Source: Gammaproteobacteria bacterium
GTDB taxonomy: Bacteria > Pseudomonadota > Gammaproteobacteria > Steroidobacterales > XN24
NCBI GenBank assembly: GCA_024640085.1
Contig: JAHEFR010000071.1
Coordinates: 16,636 to 80,635, forward strand
Length of the DNA stretch: 64,000 nucleotides
Direction of reading: 5' to 3'
Each line of letters opens with the position of its first letter. Within the stretch, counting starts at the first letter, position 1. Below the pieces are notes generated by a model. The model made no database searches and was not told where the DNA came from. It worked only from the letters and a program-made list of their open reading frames with translations. The position numbers were made by a program, and so were the translations under genes. Of this stretch, positions 1 through 8,926 are shown one piece after another.

Positions 1-2
1 CC

Positions 3-752
3 CGCGTGCTCGTCGCGGGCTGCGGGACAGGACGCCAGTCCATTACCATCGCGCAGAGATTTGCGAACTGCACCGTCAAGGCCGTCGATCTCAGTCTTGC
101 CAGCCTCGCCTATGCCAAACGCAAGACGCTGAAGACCGGATTGACCAACATCGATTATGCCCAGGGGGACATCCTGGAGCTCCGGCATATCGGAGAAAGA
201 CTCGATGTCATCGAGTCCACAGGCGTTCTGCATCACCTCGCCGATCCGTTGGCCGGCTGGCGCGTCCTGCGGGACCTCCTGGCGCCGGGCGGATTCATGA
301 AGATCGGCCTGTACAGTGAGACGGGGCGGATCCCTGTTGTCGCCGCCCGCGAACTGATCAGGGAGAAGGGATTTCCCGCGACACCCGACGGCATGCGCGA
401 AGCCAGGCGAGCAATTGGCCGGCTGGGTCCGGCTCACCCGCCCCGCCGGGTCCTTGACCGACCTGACTTCTATTCCATGTCCACCTGTCGCGACCTGATC
501 TTTCACGTCCAGGAGCATCGCCTGGACATTCCCACGATTGCCAGTTGGCTTTCAGAGCTGAAGCTGGATTTCCTGGGATTTGAGCCGGTGTCCGCTGCCG
601 CGGCGCGTGACTATCGCGAGCGCTTCCCCGACGATGAGACGATGCGTCGTCTCGAGAACTGGGACAGGTTCGAGCGCGACCACCAGAGCACCTTCGCCGG
701 AATGTACATGTTCTGGACCCGCGATCCCGGTCAAGCCGTGTCCCCAGAGTAG
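3..752 (+). CDS. SAM-dependent class I methyltransferase, 5' end outside window
   Basis: This reading frame is open to the left edge, so the true start lies upstream. The visible 248 residues begin with the SAM-binding motif I (VAGCGTGRQS), followed by an acidic strand end (KAVDLSLASL), a motif II-like segment (IESTGVLHHLADP) and a post-motif with LLAPGGFMKIGLYS. This is the usual Rossmann methyltransferase order (Methyltransf_11/25 type). The missing N-terminus could carry TPR repeats, as in many TPR-methyltransferase fusions found next to sulfotransferase genes; that is inference. The substrate cannot be predicted. The next gene, a sulfotransferase, is convergent. The 173 bases between them hold no recognisable gene or terminator. 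Confidence 0.8.
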   Translation, partial: RVLVAGCGTGRQSITIAQRFANCTVKAVDLSLASLAYAKRKTLKTGLTNIDYAQGDILELRHIGERLDVIESTGVLHHLADPLAGWRVLRDLLAPGGFMKIGLYSETGRIPVVAARELIREKGFPATPDGMREARRAIGRLGPAHPPRRVLDRPDFYSMSTCRDLIFHVQEHRLDIPTIASWLSELKLDFLGFEPVSAAAARDYRERFPDDETMRRLENWDRFERDHQSTFAGMYMFWTRDPGQAVSPE

Positions 753-925
753 CGAGAATCCTGGAATTTCACGGCGGCGGCGAAGCGACACACCCGCAGC
801 GGTGACGGCCGGCCGACGACATCGCCAGGCAGAAGCACCCTGCCGATCCGGCATCCAGCGCCCCAGCGCTGCCGTCTGCAGATCGGGGCGGCCAGATAGC
901 GGTGGTGAAGCAATGGCTCGGCAGC

Positions 926-1771
926 TCAGCTCGGCAACTCGCGAAGATCCTTCACGCGGGCATTCTCGGCGTCGAACTCGGACCACACGTAACGCGTCGT
1001 ATAGCCGATGGGGAACGTCCCGCGCTTGGTCCAAAGAGGGTGACGGTAATCCCCGAGAGCCGCCTGGTATATCGGCAGCTGCTCGCGGATTCCCGGTATC
1101 TCCTCGATATGGGCGGCGACCGCGGATTTCGCCTGCTCGTATAGCTTGACGTCGAGCCACTCCAGGTCCCTGATCTCGTCCAGGGCTTCCCGGCTCAGGT
1201 CCGACATCTGCAGTCGCTTGTCCACCCCGCCACGCTGTTTGACGTAGAGCATGTTCTCCAGCGACAGGCCCAGGCAATCCCGGAACAGGAGCATGCTTTC
1301 ATCGAACCGCTCGGTGATTCCCACCGCGGAGAAGCTGTCCTTCAGAAAGTTGGGGTCGCGCCCATCGAAGCCGAGCCACCGCGACTGGTGATTGCACTCG
1401 TGGTACTTCTCGACGTAGCGGCTCAATGTCATCGTCCTGTTGTAATGATTGACGTGATTGAACGACGACAACAGACGACTGACTGGCTCGCGCAATAATG
1501 TGATCAGCCGGTATTTTCCGATCACGTCACCTAACCAGTTCTTTGCCCACGGCTGGGGGAAATCCGGGAAATGCCTGAACATCATGTGGAACTGATCGCC
1601 CGCGACCAGCCGGGGATGGACGGCCCACCAGTCGATGGGGTCCATGTAACTCAGTCCGTGTTTCACGCAATAGGGAAACAGGATCGATGACGCGAGCGAG
1701 GTACCTCCCGTCTTTCTCAACTTGAGGTAGACAACGCGTCTTTCGGGACTCTGGCCTGGATCTATCGCCAT
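926..1771 (-). CDS. sulfotransferase family protein
   Basis: Predicted PAPS-dependent sulfotransferase of 281 residues. Near the N-terminus the segment VVYLKLRKTGGTSLASSI fits the 5'-phosphosulfate-binding loop, with K-T-G-G-T-S in place of the commoner K-x-x-x-T-x. About 95 residues on, LLREPVSRLLSSFNHV fits the 3'-phosphate-binding R-x-P-x-x-R-x-x-S motif. These proteins transfer sulfate to polysaccharide or other surface hydroxyl or amine groups. The frame is open for another 52 codons upstream, but that stretch (arginine-rich, then YPKPTPDRSCW) does not look like family sequence. I therefore place the start at the methionine beginning MAIDPGQSPERRVVYL. No strong ribosome site precedes it, so the start is uncertain. 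Confidence 0.75.
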   Translation of the reverse strand: MAIDPGQSPERRVVYLKLRKTGGTSLASSILFPYCVKHGLSYMDPIDWWAVHPRLVAGDQFHMMFRHFPDFPQPWAKNWLGDVIGKYRLITLLREPVSRLLSSFNHVNHYNRTMTLSRYVEKYHECNHQSRWLGFDGRDPNFLKDSFSAVGITERFDESMLLFRDCLGLSLENMLYVKQRGGVDKRLQMSDLSREALDEIRDLEWLDVKLYEQAKSAVAAHIEEIPGIREQLPIYQAALGDYRHPLWTKRGTFPIGYTTRYVWSEFDAENARVKDLRELPS

Positions 1772-2010
1772 GAGCACACTATGCGCATCCCCGTAGTTTA
1801 CTTCGATCGCCAGACCATACCAACAGGACCGATCAGGTGTCGGTTTGGGGTAAAAAGCGCCTTGGATATACCCCCGCTTGCGTCGATGGACAGGGTCGGA
1901 CAAGCGTCGTCCGGGTCGCCTTGTCATTGCAGGTTGGATCCCGGAGCCGGCACGACGGCGCGGCCCAGGGTGAACCCGCTGCCAGGACCTGAGCTATTCT
2001 TCGGGGCTGA

Positions 2011-3180
2011 ATGACCACGAAATCAAAAGACGGCGAATCCGGTACAGGCGCGGCCATGGACGCCGAGGAACTCCAGCGGTTCCGCGAGGCCGCCCGTCAG
2101 CATGCGGTCCTGATGGGCATCCCGCCGGGGGCCGCCGATCAGGTCGTCTGGCCGGATGCCGACGCGACGGCTCCCACACCGCCCGCGGAAGCCCGCGGCG
2201 CTTATCCGGGCGTCATCGAAGTCCTCATGCGTCCCGGCAACCTGGCGATCCGGGACACGAACAAGGGGAGTCTGCGCCGCAAGACGGTCCCGGAGCAGCT
2301 TCATGCCATCGCCAAGCTCGACCTGTACCGGCAGTTCGAGGATGCGCTGCGGATAATATGGCCCGGTATCGAGCGATGGCTGACGACAGAGGATTGCCTG
2401 CTCGGGAGCATCGAGACCGTCACCGTCCGCGACCCCACTGGACGTGAACTGCAGGGCAGTGCCCTGCGGCCCCTTTCCCAGGCGCGGCTGGCGCACATCG
2501 TCGCCGAACCCTCCTTCCGCCGGACCTGCATCTACGTGTCCTATTACGTCCGCTCGGTCTGGAGGGCACACATCCGGATCTGGGCCGACCAGCGTATCCG
2601 CCGCGGTGACAGACGGGTCGTCGCGCGCCATTTTCAGATTGCCGCCGGCAAAGAGACACACGAAGAGTTCATCTGGAGCGGCGTGAATACCGCCGTCAAG
2701 CTGATGATCAACAGCCTGGTGCTGCTTTACGAGCTCTACGCCCGCAGGGAGGGCATGGCCGCCGTAGACAGGGGTGTCTGGACGCGTATGTCGGAAGCCA
2801 ACCGGCCCTTTGTCAGCCTGTTCGCGGCTGTCGGCCTCAACGACTTCGTCGCATTCGACGAAATGGTCGGTGAAGCCCGCGATCCCGAAAGCGAGGCGTT
2901 CCAGGAGCGAGAAGGCCTCAGGAACTGGGCACGGAAAGGCGATCGCACCCATCAATACCAACCTTTCTACGAGGCCCGGTTCTTCCGGCTCGAGGACGAC
3001 CAGAAAGGGATTCCCCGCCTGGACCTGAATCCGGAGGCGTTCACCGCCGAGATGAGGAGCGCCTTCGGGAGCGACATCATGATACGGCGCTGCCCGGCGC
3101 TGCGTGTCGGCGTGATCAACCACGTATACGGCTGGATCAGCAATGCCGTTCTCCATGTCGCGGGCACAGCCCTGATCTAG
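2011..3180 (+). CDS. hypothetical protein, no recognised family (389 aa)
   Basis: I do not recognise this protein. It has no signal peptide or transmembrane segment and looks soluble and charged. It contains PGVIEVLMRPGNLAIRDTNKG near residue 70, a tyrosine/arginine-rich block (YVSYYVRSVWRAHIRIW) near 180, and a hydrophobic helix (VKLMINSLVLLYELYARREG) near 235. Codon third positions are strongly G/C in this frame, which supports it over the 402-residue open frame on the opposite strand. A weak GGGG ribosome site sits just before the ATG; an internal methionine at residue 16 (MDAEELQRF) is an alternative. It stands alone between a divergent sulfotransferase and a lipoprotein gene, so context gives no function. 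Confidence 0.6.
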   Translation: MTTKSKDGESGTGAAMDAEELQRFREAARQHAVLMGIPPGAADQVVWPDADATAPTPPAEARGAYPGVIEVLMRPGNLAIRDTNKGSLRRKTVPEQLHAIAKLDLYRQFEDALRIIWPGIERWLTTEDCLLGSIETVTVRDPTGRELQGSALRPLSQARLAHIVAEPSFRRTCIYVSYYVRSVWRAHIRIWADQRIRRGDRRVVARHFQIAAGKETHEEFIWSGVNTAVKLMINSLVLLYELYARREGMAAVDRGVWTRMSEANRPFVSLFAAVGLNDFVAFDEMVGEARDPESEAFQEREGLRNWARKGDRTHQYQPFYEARFFRLEDDQKGIPRLDLNPEAFTAEMRSAFGSDIMIRRCPALRVGVINHVYGWISNAVLHVAGTALI

Positions 3181-3316
3181 GGCCCTGTCGGTCTCGATCA
3201 ATACGGGCTTCCGGCCGCCATCGCCCCTCACAGGAAACCGCGATGCAGGACCCGGGTGTTATCGTTATGGCGAGCGACGACGATCGCGACGGTGACATCT
3301 CGATGCGGGAGGCGAA

Positions 3317-4297
3317 ATGACGAAATCAGGCGGGCTCCTCAGAACGGTAGAAGCGCTAGTGGTGGCGGTGGTTGTCGTGGGCATGACGGCATGCGGCAAA
3401 TCGCCGCCGCCGACACCGATAACGGCCGCGCCTCCCGGTGCGGTCGTCGAGGTGATCGCCCGGGGCCTGCAGTTCATCGCACCAGAGGAAGTCCCCTCCG
3501 GGTGGACCACCTTCCGGTTCCGCAATGAGTCCGGCATGACCCACTTCGCGATGATCGAACGGCTGCCGGACGGCTATGGGATCAGGGATCAACAGGAACA
3601 GGTGGCACCGATCTTCCAGCAGGGCATGGATCTCCTGAACGCCGGTGACGCCGACGGCGCCATGGCGAAGTTTGGCGAGCTGCCGGAGTGGTTCGGACGG
3701 GTCGTGTTCATGGGCGGCCCGGGACTCACGGGCCCGGGGCAGATCTCGGAGGTCACAGTATTTCTCGAACCCGGCACCTACCTCCTGGAGTGCTACGTCA
3801 AGACCAACGGCGTCTTCCATTCCTACAACCCGGCGCCGGACGCCTATGGGATGGTGCACCAGTTCCAGGTAACCGAAGCCGTTTCCCCCGCCGGGGAGCC
3901 GGACGCCGATATCCGCATCACCCTGTCCGGCGAGCGGGACATCGAGGTCGTCGGAGACACCACGCCGGGCGAACACGTGGCGCAGGTGGTGTTCGAAGAC
4001 CACAAGATCTACGAGAACTTCGCCGGTCACGACGTGCACCTTGTCCGACTGGAGGACGATACAGATCTCTCGCAGCTTGCAACGTGGATGGACTGGCGCC
4101 AGCCCTCGGGCCTGGAGACGCCCGCGCCGGCGCTGTTCTTGGGCGGGACCAACGAAATGCCGGCAGGCCAGACCGCCTACTTCAATATCTCGCTGGAGCC
4201 AGGGCGCTACGCGTGGATCGCCGAGGTGCCCGATCCCGAGGGAAAGGGGATGCTGCAAGTCTTTACCGTGAGCGGGGACCATACAGGAGGCTACTGA
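3317..4297 (+). CDS. lipoprotein with two tandem cupredoxin-like domains
   Basis: A 326-residue exported lipoprotein. The hydrophobic leader ends in VVVVGMTACGKSPPPTP, where cysteine 26 fits a lipobox, followed by a proline-rich tether. Two beta-rich halves follow (about residues 42-195 and 200-325). Each contains an extended strand plus an E-P-G-x-Y signature near its end: FLEPGTYLLECYV in the first and SLEPGRYAWIAEV in the second. This resembles the C-terminal strands of cupredoxin-fold domains. The first half has H78 (GMTHFAMIE) and C158, and HSYNP follows at 168-172; the second half lacks an obvious Cys-His-Met copper set, so metal binding is uncertain. A good GGAGG site lies five bases before the ATG. 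The 188 bases after the gene show nothing recognisable. Confidence 0.65.
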   Translation: MTKSGGLLRTVEALVVAVVVVGMTACGKSPPPTPITAAPPGAVVEVIARGLQFIAPEEVPSGWTTFRFRNESGMTHFAMIERLPDGYGIRDQQEQVAPIFQQGMDLLNAGDADGAMAKFGELPEWFGRVVFMGGPGLTGPGQISEVTVFLEPGTYLLECYVKTNGVFHSYNPAPDAYGMVHQFQVTEAVSPAGEPDADIRITLSGERDIEVVGDTTPGEHVAQVVFEDHKIYENFAGHDVHLVRLEDDTDLSQLATWMDWRQPSGLETPAPALFLGGTNEMPAGQTAYFNISLEPGRYAWIAEVPDPEGKGMLQVFTVSGDHTGGY

Positions 4298-4485
4298 CGG
4301 CGCGGCCAGTTGCGCCGGGAACCGATCACCGCCCGCCGATCATGCCCCCGGGCCGGAACTCCCGGCGTACCGTGACAGCGGTATACCTATCGTCTCCCGG
4401 GACATAGAATCCTCCTCCGCCTGCGATCCCGCCCGGCACCCCGCCGCGCCGTGATCCAACCCGGCGAACAGACGATGTCGAAGTC

Positions 4486-6438
4486 ATGAAGCAGAGCATG
4501 TTCAGTGACCGGGACGGGCCCGGAATATCCTGGGGCAGGATGCTCGCCTACACGGCCCTGGCGTGCCTTGCGGTGCTTGCGCTGTCTCGGGCCGGCCTCG
4601 TGACCTGGCAGCTCGGCCGGGTCGAGGCTGCGGGTGGATCCCGGCTCGTGTTTATCTTTCTCCAGGGCCTGCGATTCGACGTCGTCACCCTGGGGCTGCT
4701 GCTGGGCCCACCGGCGATCCTGAGTCCTGTGTTCGCAACCAGCAGGCGGCTGGCCGGGGGCTGGATTCGTTTTCTCAGGGTCTACTGCCTTCTCGTCCTC
4801 GCCATCGTCGTGTTTCTGGAAGCGGCGACGCCGTCGTTCGTCAACGAATTCGATGTCAAGCCCGACCGGCGCTTTGTCGAATACCTGATCTATCCGAAGG
4901 AAGTGTTCGGCATGCTGATATCCGCCTATGGACTTCAGCTTCTGCTGGCAACCGCTCTGGTGGCGGGCGCGGTATACGTCCTGAACCGTGCGCTGGGTCG
5001 GCAAGTCGCGCCGGGCGAGAGGCTGCCGCTCTGGCGAGCGGCCTTGCTCGTGCCGCTGCTCGCGGTCATCTCGGTGGCGGCGGTCCGCTCCACCCTGGAT
5101 CATCGCCCGGTCAATGCCAGCACCGTCGTCTTCTCGACCGACCCGCTGGCCAACCAGTTGCCGCTCAATTCCACCTACACCGTGCTCTACGCCCTGTACG
5201 AGATGACTGGCGAGGAAGAAGATTTTTCATACCGGACCGTGACACTGGAAAGGGCCGTGGCGGCGGTGCGAGACGAGATGCGGATCCCACAGGACGATTT
5301 CACCGCCGGCGCGGACTCGACCCGGCACAGGCAAACGGCGACCACGCCGCGGGATCGTCCGCTCAATCTGGTGATCGTGCTGGAAGAAAGCCTCGGCGCC
5401 GAATTCGTCGGATCCCTGGGCGGCCTGCCGCTGACCCCGGAACTCGATAGCCTGCGCGACGACGGCATCTGGTTCGAGAACCTGTATGCGACGGGCACCC
5501 GCTCGGTGCGAGGCATCGAGGCCGTGGTCTCCGGCTTCCCGCCGACCTCGGCCCGCAGCGTGGTCAAGCTCCCCCGGTCCCAGACAGATTTCTTCACCAT
5601 TGCCTTCCTGCTCGGCTCGAAGGGCTACAACACTTCGTTCATCTACGCCGGCGAGCCCCAGTTCGACAACATGGCGCGCTTCCTGGCCAACAACGGCTTC
5701 CAGCAGATCATCGGCCGTCACGATTTCATCGGCGAGGTGTTCGAGGGGGACTGGGGCGTATCCGACGAGGACCTGTTCCGGCTGGCAGACCGGTTCTTCA
5801 GGCAGCAGCCGCCCGACCGGCCGTTTTTCAGCCTGCTGTTCACCGCCTCCAACCATTCGCCCTGGGATTACCCCGCCGATCGGATCGATCCCTACAACAG
5901 CCCGGCTGCCACCCGGGAGAACGCGGTCAAGTATGCCGACTACGCGCTGGGCGAGTTCATCCGCGCCGCGGCGGCCGGGCCGTACTGGGACGACACCGTT
6001 TTCCTGGTGATCGCCGACCACTGCTCGCGGACCTACGGAGCCGAACTGGTCCCGGTCGAACACTTCCGCATCCCGGGATTGATCCTCGGAGAATCCGTGC
6101 AGCCGGAGCGCATCGACCGGGTCGTCAGCCAGATCGACATGCTGCCGACCCTGCTTTCACTGATCGGCATCAGCAGCGAGCATCCCGCCATTGGCATCGA
6201 CCAGACTCGTCGGGACCTCGCCGGTTTCCCCGGCAGGGCGGTGATGCAGTACGGCAGTTCCCAGGCCTATATGGAAGGGGAGCGGGTTGCGATTCTGCAG
6301 AAGGGATTGCCGGCCAGGCAATTCGTCTATCGGTCCAGCGCGCTGTCCGCCGTGGCAGACGACCCGGCATTCCTCGCAAAAGCCGAAGCGCTCGCCAACT
6401 GGCCGTGGCTGGCGTATCTCAATCATACTTACCGCTGA
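4486..6438 (+). CDS. LTA synthase family / MdoB-like phosphoglycerol transferase
   Basis: A 650-residue inner-membrane enzyme with about five transmembrane helices in the first 210 residues and a large periplasmic sulfatase-fold domain. The domain shows the family signatures: LVIVLEESLGAEFVGSLGG (metal-binding glutamate), GTRSVRGIEAVVSGFPPTS (containing the threonine nucleophile), FFSLLFTASNHSPWDYP and LVIADHCSRTYG (metal-binding Asp-His). In Gram-negative bacteria such enzymes move phosphoglycerol or phosphoethanolamine-type groups from phospholipid head groups to periplasmic glucans or surface glycans. The actual acceptor here is unknown; no opgG/opgH neighbours are visible. The ribosome site is weak; M5 is an alternative start. 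Confidence 0.85.
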   Translation: MKQSMFSDRDGPGISWGRMLAYTALACLAVLALSRAGLVTWQLGRVEAAGGSRLVFIFLQGLRFDVVTLGLLLGPPAILSPVFATSRRLAGGWIRFLRVYCLLVLAIVVFLEAATPSFVNEFDVKPDRRFVEYLIYPKEVFGMLISAYGLQLLLATALVAGAVYVLNRALGRQVAPGERLPLWRAALLVPLLAVISVAAVRSTLDHRPVNASTVVFSTDPLANQLPLNSTYTVLYALYEMTGEEEDFSYRTVTLERAVAAVRDEMRIPQDDFTAGADSTRHRQTATTPRDRPLNLVIVLEESLGAEFVGSLGGLPLTPELDSLRDDGIWFENLYATGTRSVRGIEAVVSGFPPTSARSVVKLPRSQTDFFTIAFLLGSKGYNTSFIYAGEPQFDNMARFLANNGFQQIIGRHDFIGEVFEGDWGVSDEDLFRLADRFFRQQPPDRPFFSLLFTASNHSPWDYPADRIDPYNSPAATRENAVKYADYALGEFIRAAAAGPYWDDTVFLVIADHCSRTYGAELVPVEHFRIPGLILGESVQPERIDRVVSQIDMLPTLLSLIGISSEHPAIGIDQTRRDLAGFPGRAVMQYGSSQAYMEGERVAILQKGLPARQFVYRSSALSAVADDPAFLAKAEALANWPWLAYLNHTYR

Positions 6439-6524
6439 CCCGTCGGGCGTCGACCTGAGACAGCGCCCGGCAACCCGGTTGGGAACCCCCAATCACGCAC
6501 CGAAACCAGAAGAGGATGGCCTGC

Positions 6525-6818
6525 ATGCCTATTCGCGACCGACGTCCGGGGAGACCCCTGGCAGCCCTGATCGTAGTCCTCCTCGGCTCTGCCGTGGCCG
6601 GATGCACTAGCAGCCCGACCAGGACCGAGTGCCCCGACGGCACCTTTGTCCAGGGGACCAAGTGCGAGTTGACCGCGGACGGGACCTATATCGGAGACAC
6701 CGCCACGATCCCGGAAGACGTCGCCAACAGGACCGCAGACGAGATCGACGAGGAGGCCAACGAGGAATCGGGTATGGAGCCCGTCGAAGTCGAGGTCATC
6801 GTCATCGACAAGACCTAA
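6525..6818 (+). CDS. small acidic lipoprotein, function unknown
   Basis: A 97-residue secreted lipoprotein. A short arginine-rich n-region and the hydrophobic stretch LAALIVVLLGSAVAGC end in a classical lipobox cysteine. The mature part has a second cysteine pair (TECPDGTFVQGTKCEL), possibly a disulfide, then a very acidic tail rich in D/E ending VEVEVIVIDKT. I start at the second ATG because AGAGGA (6511-6516) lies eight bases before it, whereas for the upstream ATG at 6516 the same purines would overlap the start. It follows the phosphoglycerol transferase gene on the same strand with an 86-base gap. No family recognised. Confidence 0.6.
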   Translation: MPIRDRRPGRPLAALIVVLLGSAVAGCTSSPTRTECPDGTFVQGTKCELTADGTYIGDTATIPEDVANRTADEIDEEANEESGMEPVEVEVIVIDKT

Positions 6819-6889
6819 CCCCGCTGCCGAGGCTTGTCCCGGATAATGACGGCTACCACAGACGGCTGCCGCCGTCGCGCAAACGATAC

Positions 6890-7987
6890 CTAGTCGAGGC
6901 GTTTTCGGAACCGCAGTACCGCCAGGGTGATCGCGACGGCGAAGAACGTCACGAGAGCCCAGACCTCAGGCAACAGCTCTCCTATACTTGCGCCCCGCAG
7001 GACGATCCCCCTGATCAGCCTGACGAAGTGAGTCAGGGGTAGCACCTCTGCGATTTGCTGCGCCAGGGGCGGCATGCCGTCGAAGGGGAACATGAATCCC
7101 GATAGCAGGATCGACGGCAGGAACACGAACAACGTCAGCTGCATGGCCTGGAACTGGGACTTGGCGAGGGTCGAGATAAGCAACCCCAGCGTCAGACTGG
7201 CCGCGATGAAGGCCAGGGCGGCGACATACACGTCGCCAAGATGGCCGCGCATGGGGACCCGGAACAGGAAGTGTCCCACCAGCAGCACGATGGTGACCTG
7301 AATCAGGCCGATGAGGATGTAGGGCATCAGCTTGCCTAGCATCAGTTCGGTGGTGCGCACCGGCGTAGTGATCAGCAGTTCGAGGTTTCCGCGCTCCCGT
7401 TCGCGGACGATGGCCACGGCGGTGAACAGGACCATGGTCATGGTGAGAATCACGCCGATCAGGGCGGGTACGATCTGTACCGCGGATCGGCGCTCTGGAT
7501 TATAGAAATTCCGCAGCTCGAACAGCTGGCCGCTGTTCCGCGCCGGGGCGACGATGAGCGGGGACGGCATCTTCAGTAGCTGGATCGCCACGTTGAGGAT
7601 GGTGGGATCGCTGCCGTCTGCCAGCAATTGCGCGGCCGGCCTGGCGTCATCCGCGAGGCGGCGTTCGAAATCCGCCGGGATGTACAGGCCGATGGTGATC
7701 TCGCCGCGACGGAGGGCCTCCATAAGGCCATCCGGTCCATGGGTCTGGAGGACGAAGCGGACCACCTGGCCGGCCTGCATGTCCTCGACCAGCTGGCGTG
7801 ACAGGGCGGTGTTCGCCTCGTCGGCCACACCCGCCCGCAGATGGCGAACGTCCATGTTGATCGCATAGCCGAACAGCAGGATCTGCAGCACCGGGATGCC
7901 GACCACCATCCCCAGGGTCAGTCGGTCCCGGACGAGCTGTCGGGCTTCCTTGGCGGCAACGGCGCGGATGCGGCGCAGGGACTTCAC
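6890..7987 (-). CDS. ABC-2 type transport permease (YbhS/YhhJ-like)
   Basis: A 365-residue membrane subunit of an ABC exporter. It has one N-terminal helix (MVVGIPVLQILLFGYAINMD), a long periplasmic domain (about residues 45-175) and five C-terminal helices, the layout of the ABC-2/YbhS-YbhR group. The segment VREREGNLELL-like (VRERERGNLELLITTPVRTTEL) is the conserved cytoplasmic loop. It starts with GTG, and its start overlaps the stop of the upstream ATPase gene in a GTGA, so the two are translationally coupled. It is last in a tetR-hlyD-ATPase-permease operon. E. coli ybhGFSR encodes two permeases; only one is present here, so it likely works as a homodimer (inference). Confidence 0.85.
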   Translation of the reverse strand: MKSLRRIRAVAAKEARQLVRDRLTLGMVVGIPVLQILLFGYAINMDVRHLRAGVADEANTALSRQLVEDMQAGQVVRFVLQTHGPDGLMEALRRGEITIGLYIPADFERRLADDARPAAQLLADGSDPTILNVAIQLLKMPSPLIVAPARNSGQLFELRNFYNPERRSAVQIVPALIGVILTMTMVLFTAVAIVRERERGNLELLITTPVRTTELMLGKLMPYILIGLIQVTIVLLVGHFLFRVPMRGHLGDVYVAALAFIAASLTLGLLISTLAKSQFQAMQLTLFVFLPSILLSGFMFPFDGMPPLAQQIAEVLPLTHFVRLIRGIVLRGASIGELLPEVWALVTFFAVAITLAVLRFRKRLD

Positions 7988-8922
7988 GAGGCCGGCCCCT
8001 CCCGCGACATGCGGGTGGCCGCCACGAACACGTCTTCGAGGCTGGCGGCCGTGCGCTGGACGCTGGCGGGAAGGCGTTCCTCCTCCAGGCGCTTGCCGAT
8101 CCGGGCCTCGGGGTCGGTCATCGTGGGATCGACGAGGATGTGCAGCAGCGAACCGAGCTGGGTGACGCTACGCACTTCACGCACCGTCATCAGGACATGA
8201 TGTGCCTGCCTCGGGCGATCGCAGGCCACCTCGATGACTGTCGCATCGATGTCATTCATCAGGGTTTTCGGGGCACCCCTGGCGGCGACCCGGCCCCGGT
8301 CGAGGATCGCCAGCTCGTGGCAGCGCTCGGCCTCGTCCATGTAGTGAGTGGATACGAGGATGGTCGTGCCAGTCTCCACCTGGTCGAACAGGCTCTCCCA
8401 GAACTCCCGGCGGCTCTGCGGATCAACGGCGCTCGTGGGCTCGTCCAGCAACAGCAGCGCGGGCCGGTGCAAGGTCGCTGCCGCCAGGGCGAGCCGCTGC
8501 CTTTGTCCGCCGCTCATGGTCCCCGCACGCTGCCGCCGGAGATCTTCGAGGCGGTACTCCCGTCGGGCCTCGAAGATGCGGTCCCGCTTGTCTCGGCGGG
8601 GCAGCCCGTAGATCTCGGCCACGAACTCTAGGTTCTCGTCTACCGACAGATCGTCGTAGAGGGAGAACCGTTGGGTCATGTAACCCAGCTCCCGGCGGAC
8701 GGCCTCGGGCTCGCGGGTGGCGTCGTACCCCATGACTTTCACCTGGCCTTCGGACGGGCGCAGCAAACCGCACAGCATCCGGAACGTGGTGGACTTGCCC
8801 GAGCCGTTGGGTCCGAGGAAGCCGTAAATCCGCCCTTTAGGGATCTCCAGGTCGAGGTGATCCACGGCGGTCACCGCGCCGAAGCGCCGGGTCAGTCCGC
8901 TGGCGGTGATCGCGATGTCCAT
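7984..8922 (-). CDS. ABC transporter ATP-binding protein (exporter)
   Basis: Cytoplasmic ATPase of about 312 residues that powers the neighbouring ABC-2 permease. Walker A is GPNGSGKST, the signature motif is MSGGQRQRL, Walker B is LLLLDEPTS, and the switch histidine lies in LVSTHYMDEAE. The C-terminal extension (about residues 220-312) is typical of the drug/polysaccharide exporter group. The start is placed at MDIAITASGLTRRFG, four bases after the stop of the membrane-fusion gene. The frame continues 27 codons upstream, but that part overlaps the preceding gene. YbhF of E. coli has two nucleotide-binding domains; this protein has only one. Confidence 0.9.
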   Translation of the reverse strand: MDIAITASGLTRRFGAVTAVDHLDLEIPKGRIYGFLGPNGSGKSTTFRMLCGLLRPSEGQVKVMGYDATREPEAVRRELGYMTQRFSLYDDLSVDENLEFVAEIYGLPRRDKRDRIFEARREYRLEDLRRQRAGTMSGGQRQRLALAAATLHRPALLLLDEPTSAVDPQSRREFWESLFDQVETGTTILVSTHYMDEAERCHELAILDRGRVAARGAPKTLMNDIDATVIEVACDRPRQAHHVLMTVREVRSVTQLGSLLHILVDPTMTDPEARIGKRLEEERLPASVQRTAASLEDVFVAATRMSREGPAS

Positions 8923-8926
8923 CGCC

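Noticed and set aside
2023..3231. 402-residue open frame on the minus strand opposite the 389-residue protein
   Set aside because: It is a by-product of GC-rich codons on the plus strand. Third-position G/C bias supports the plus-strand gene, and the antisense product has no recognisable motif.
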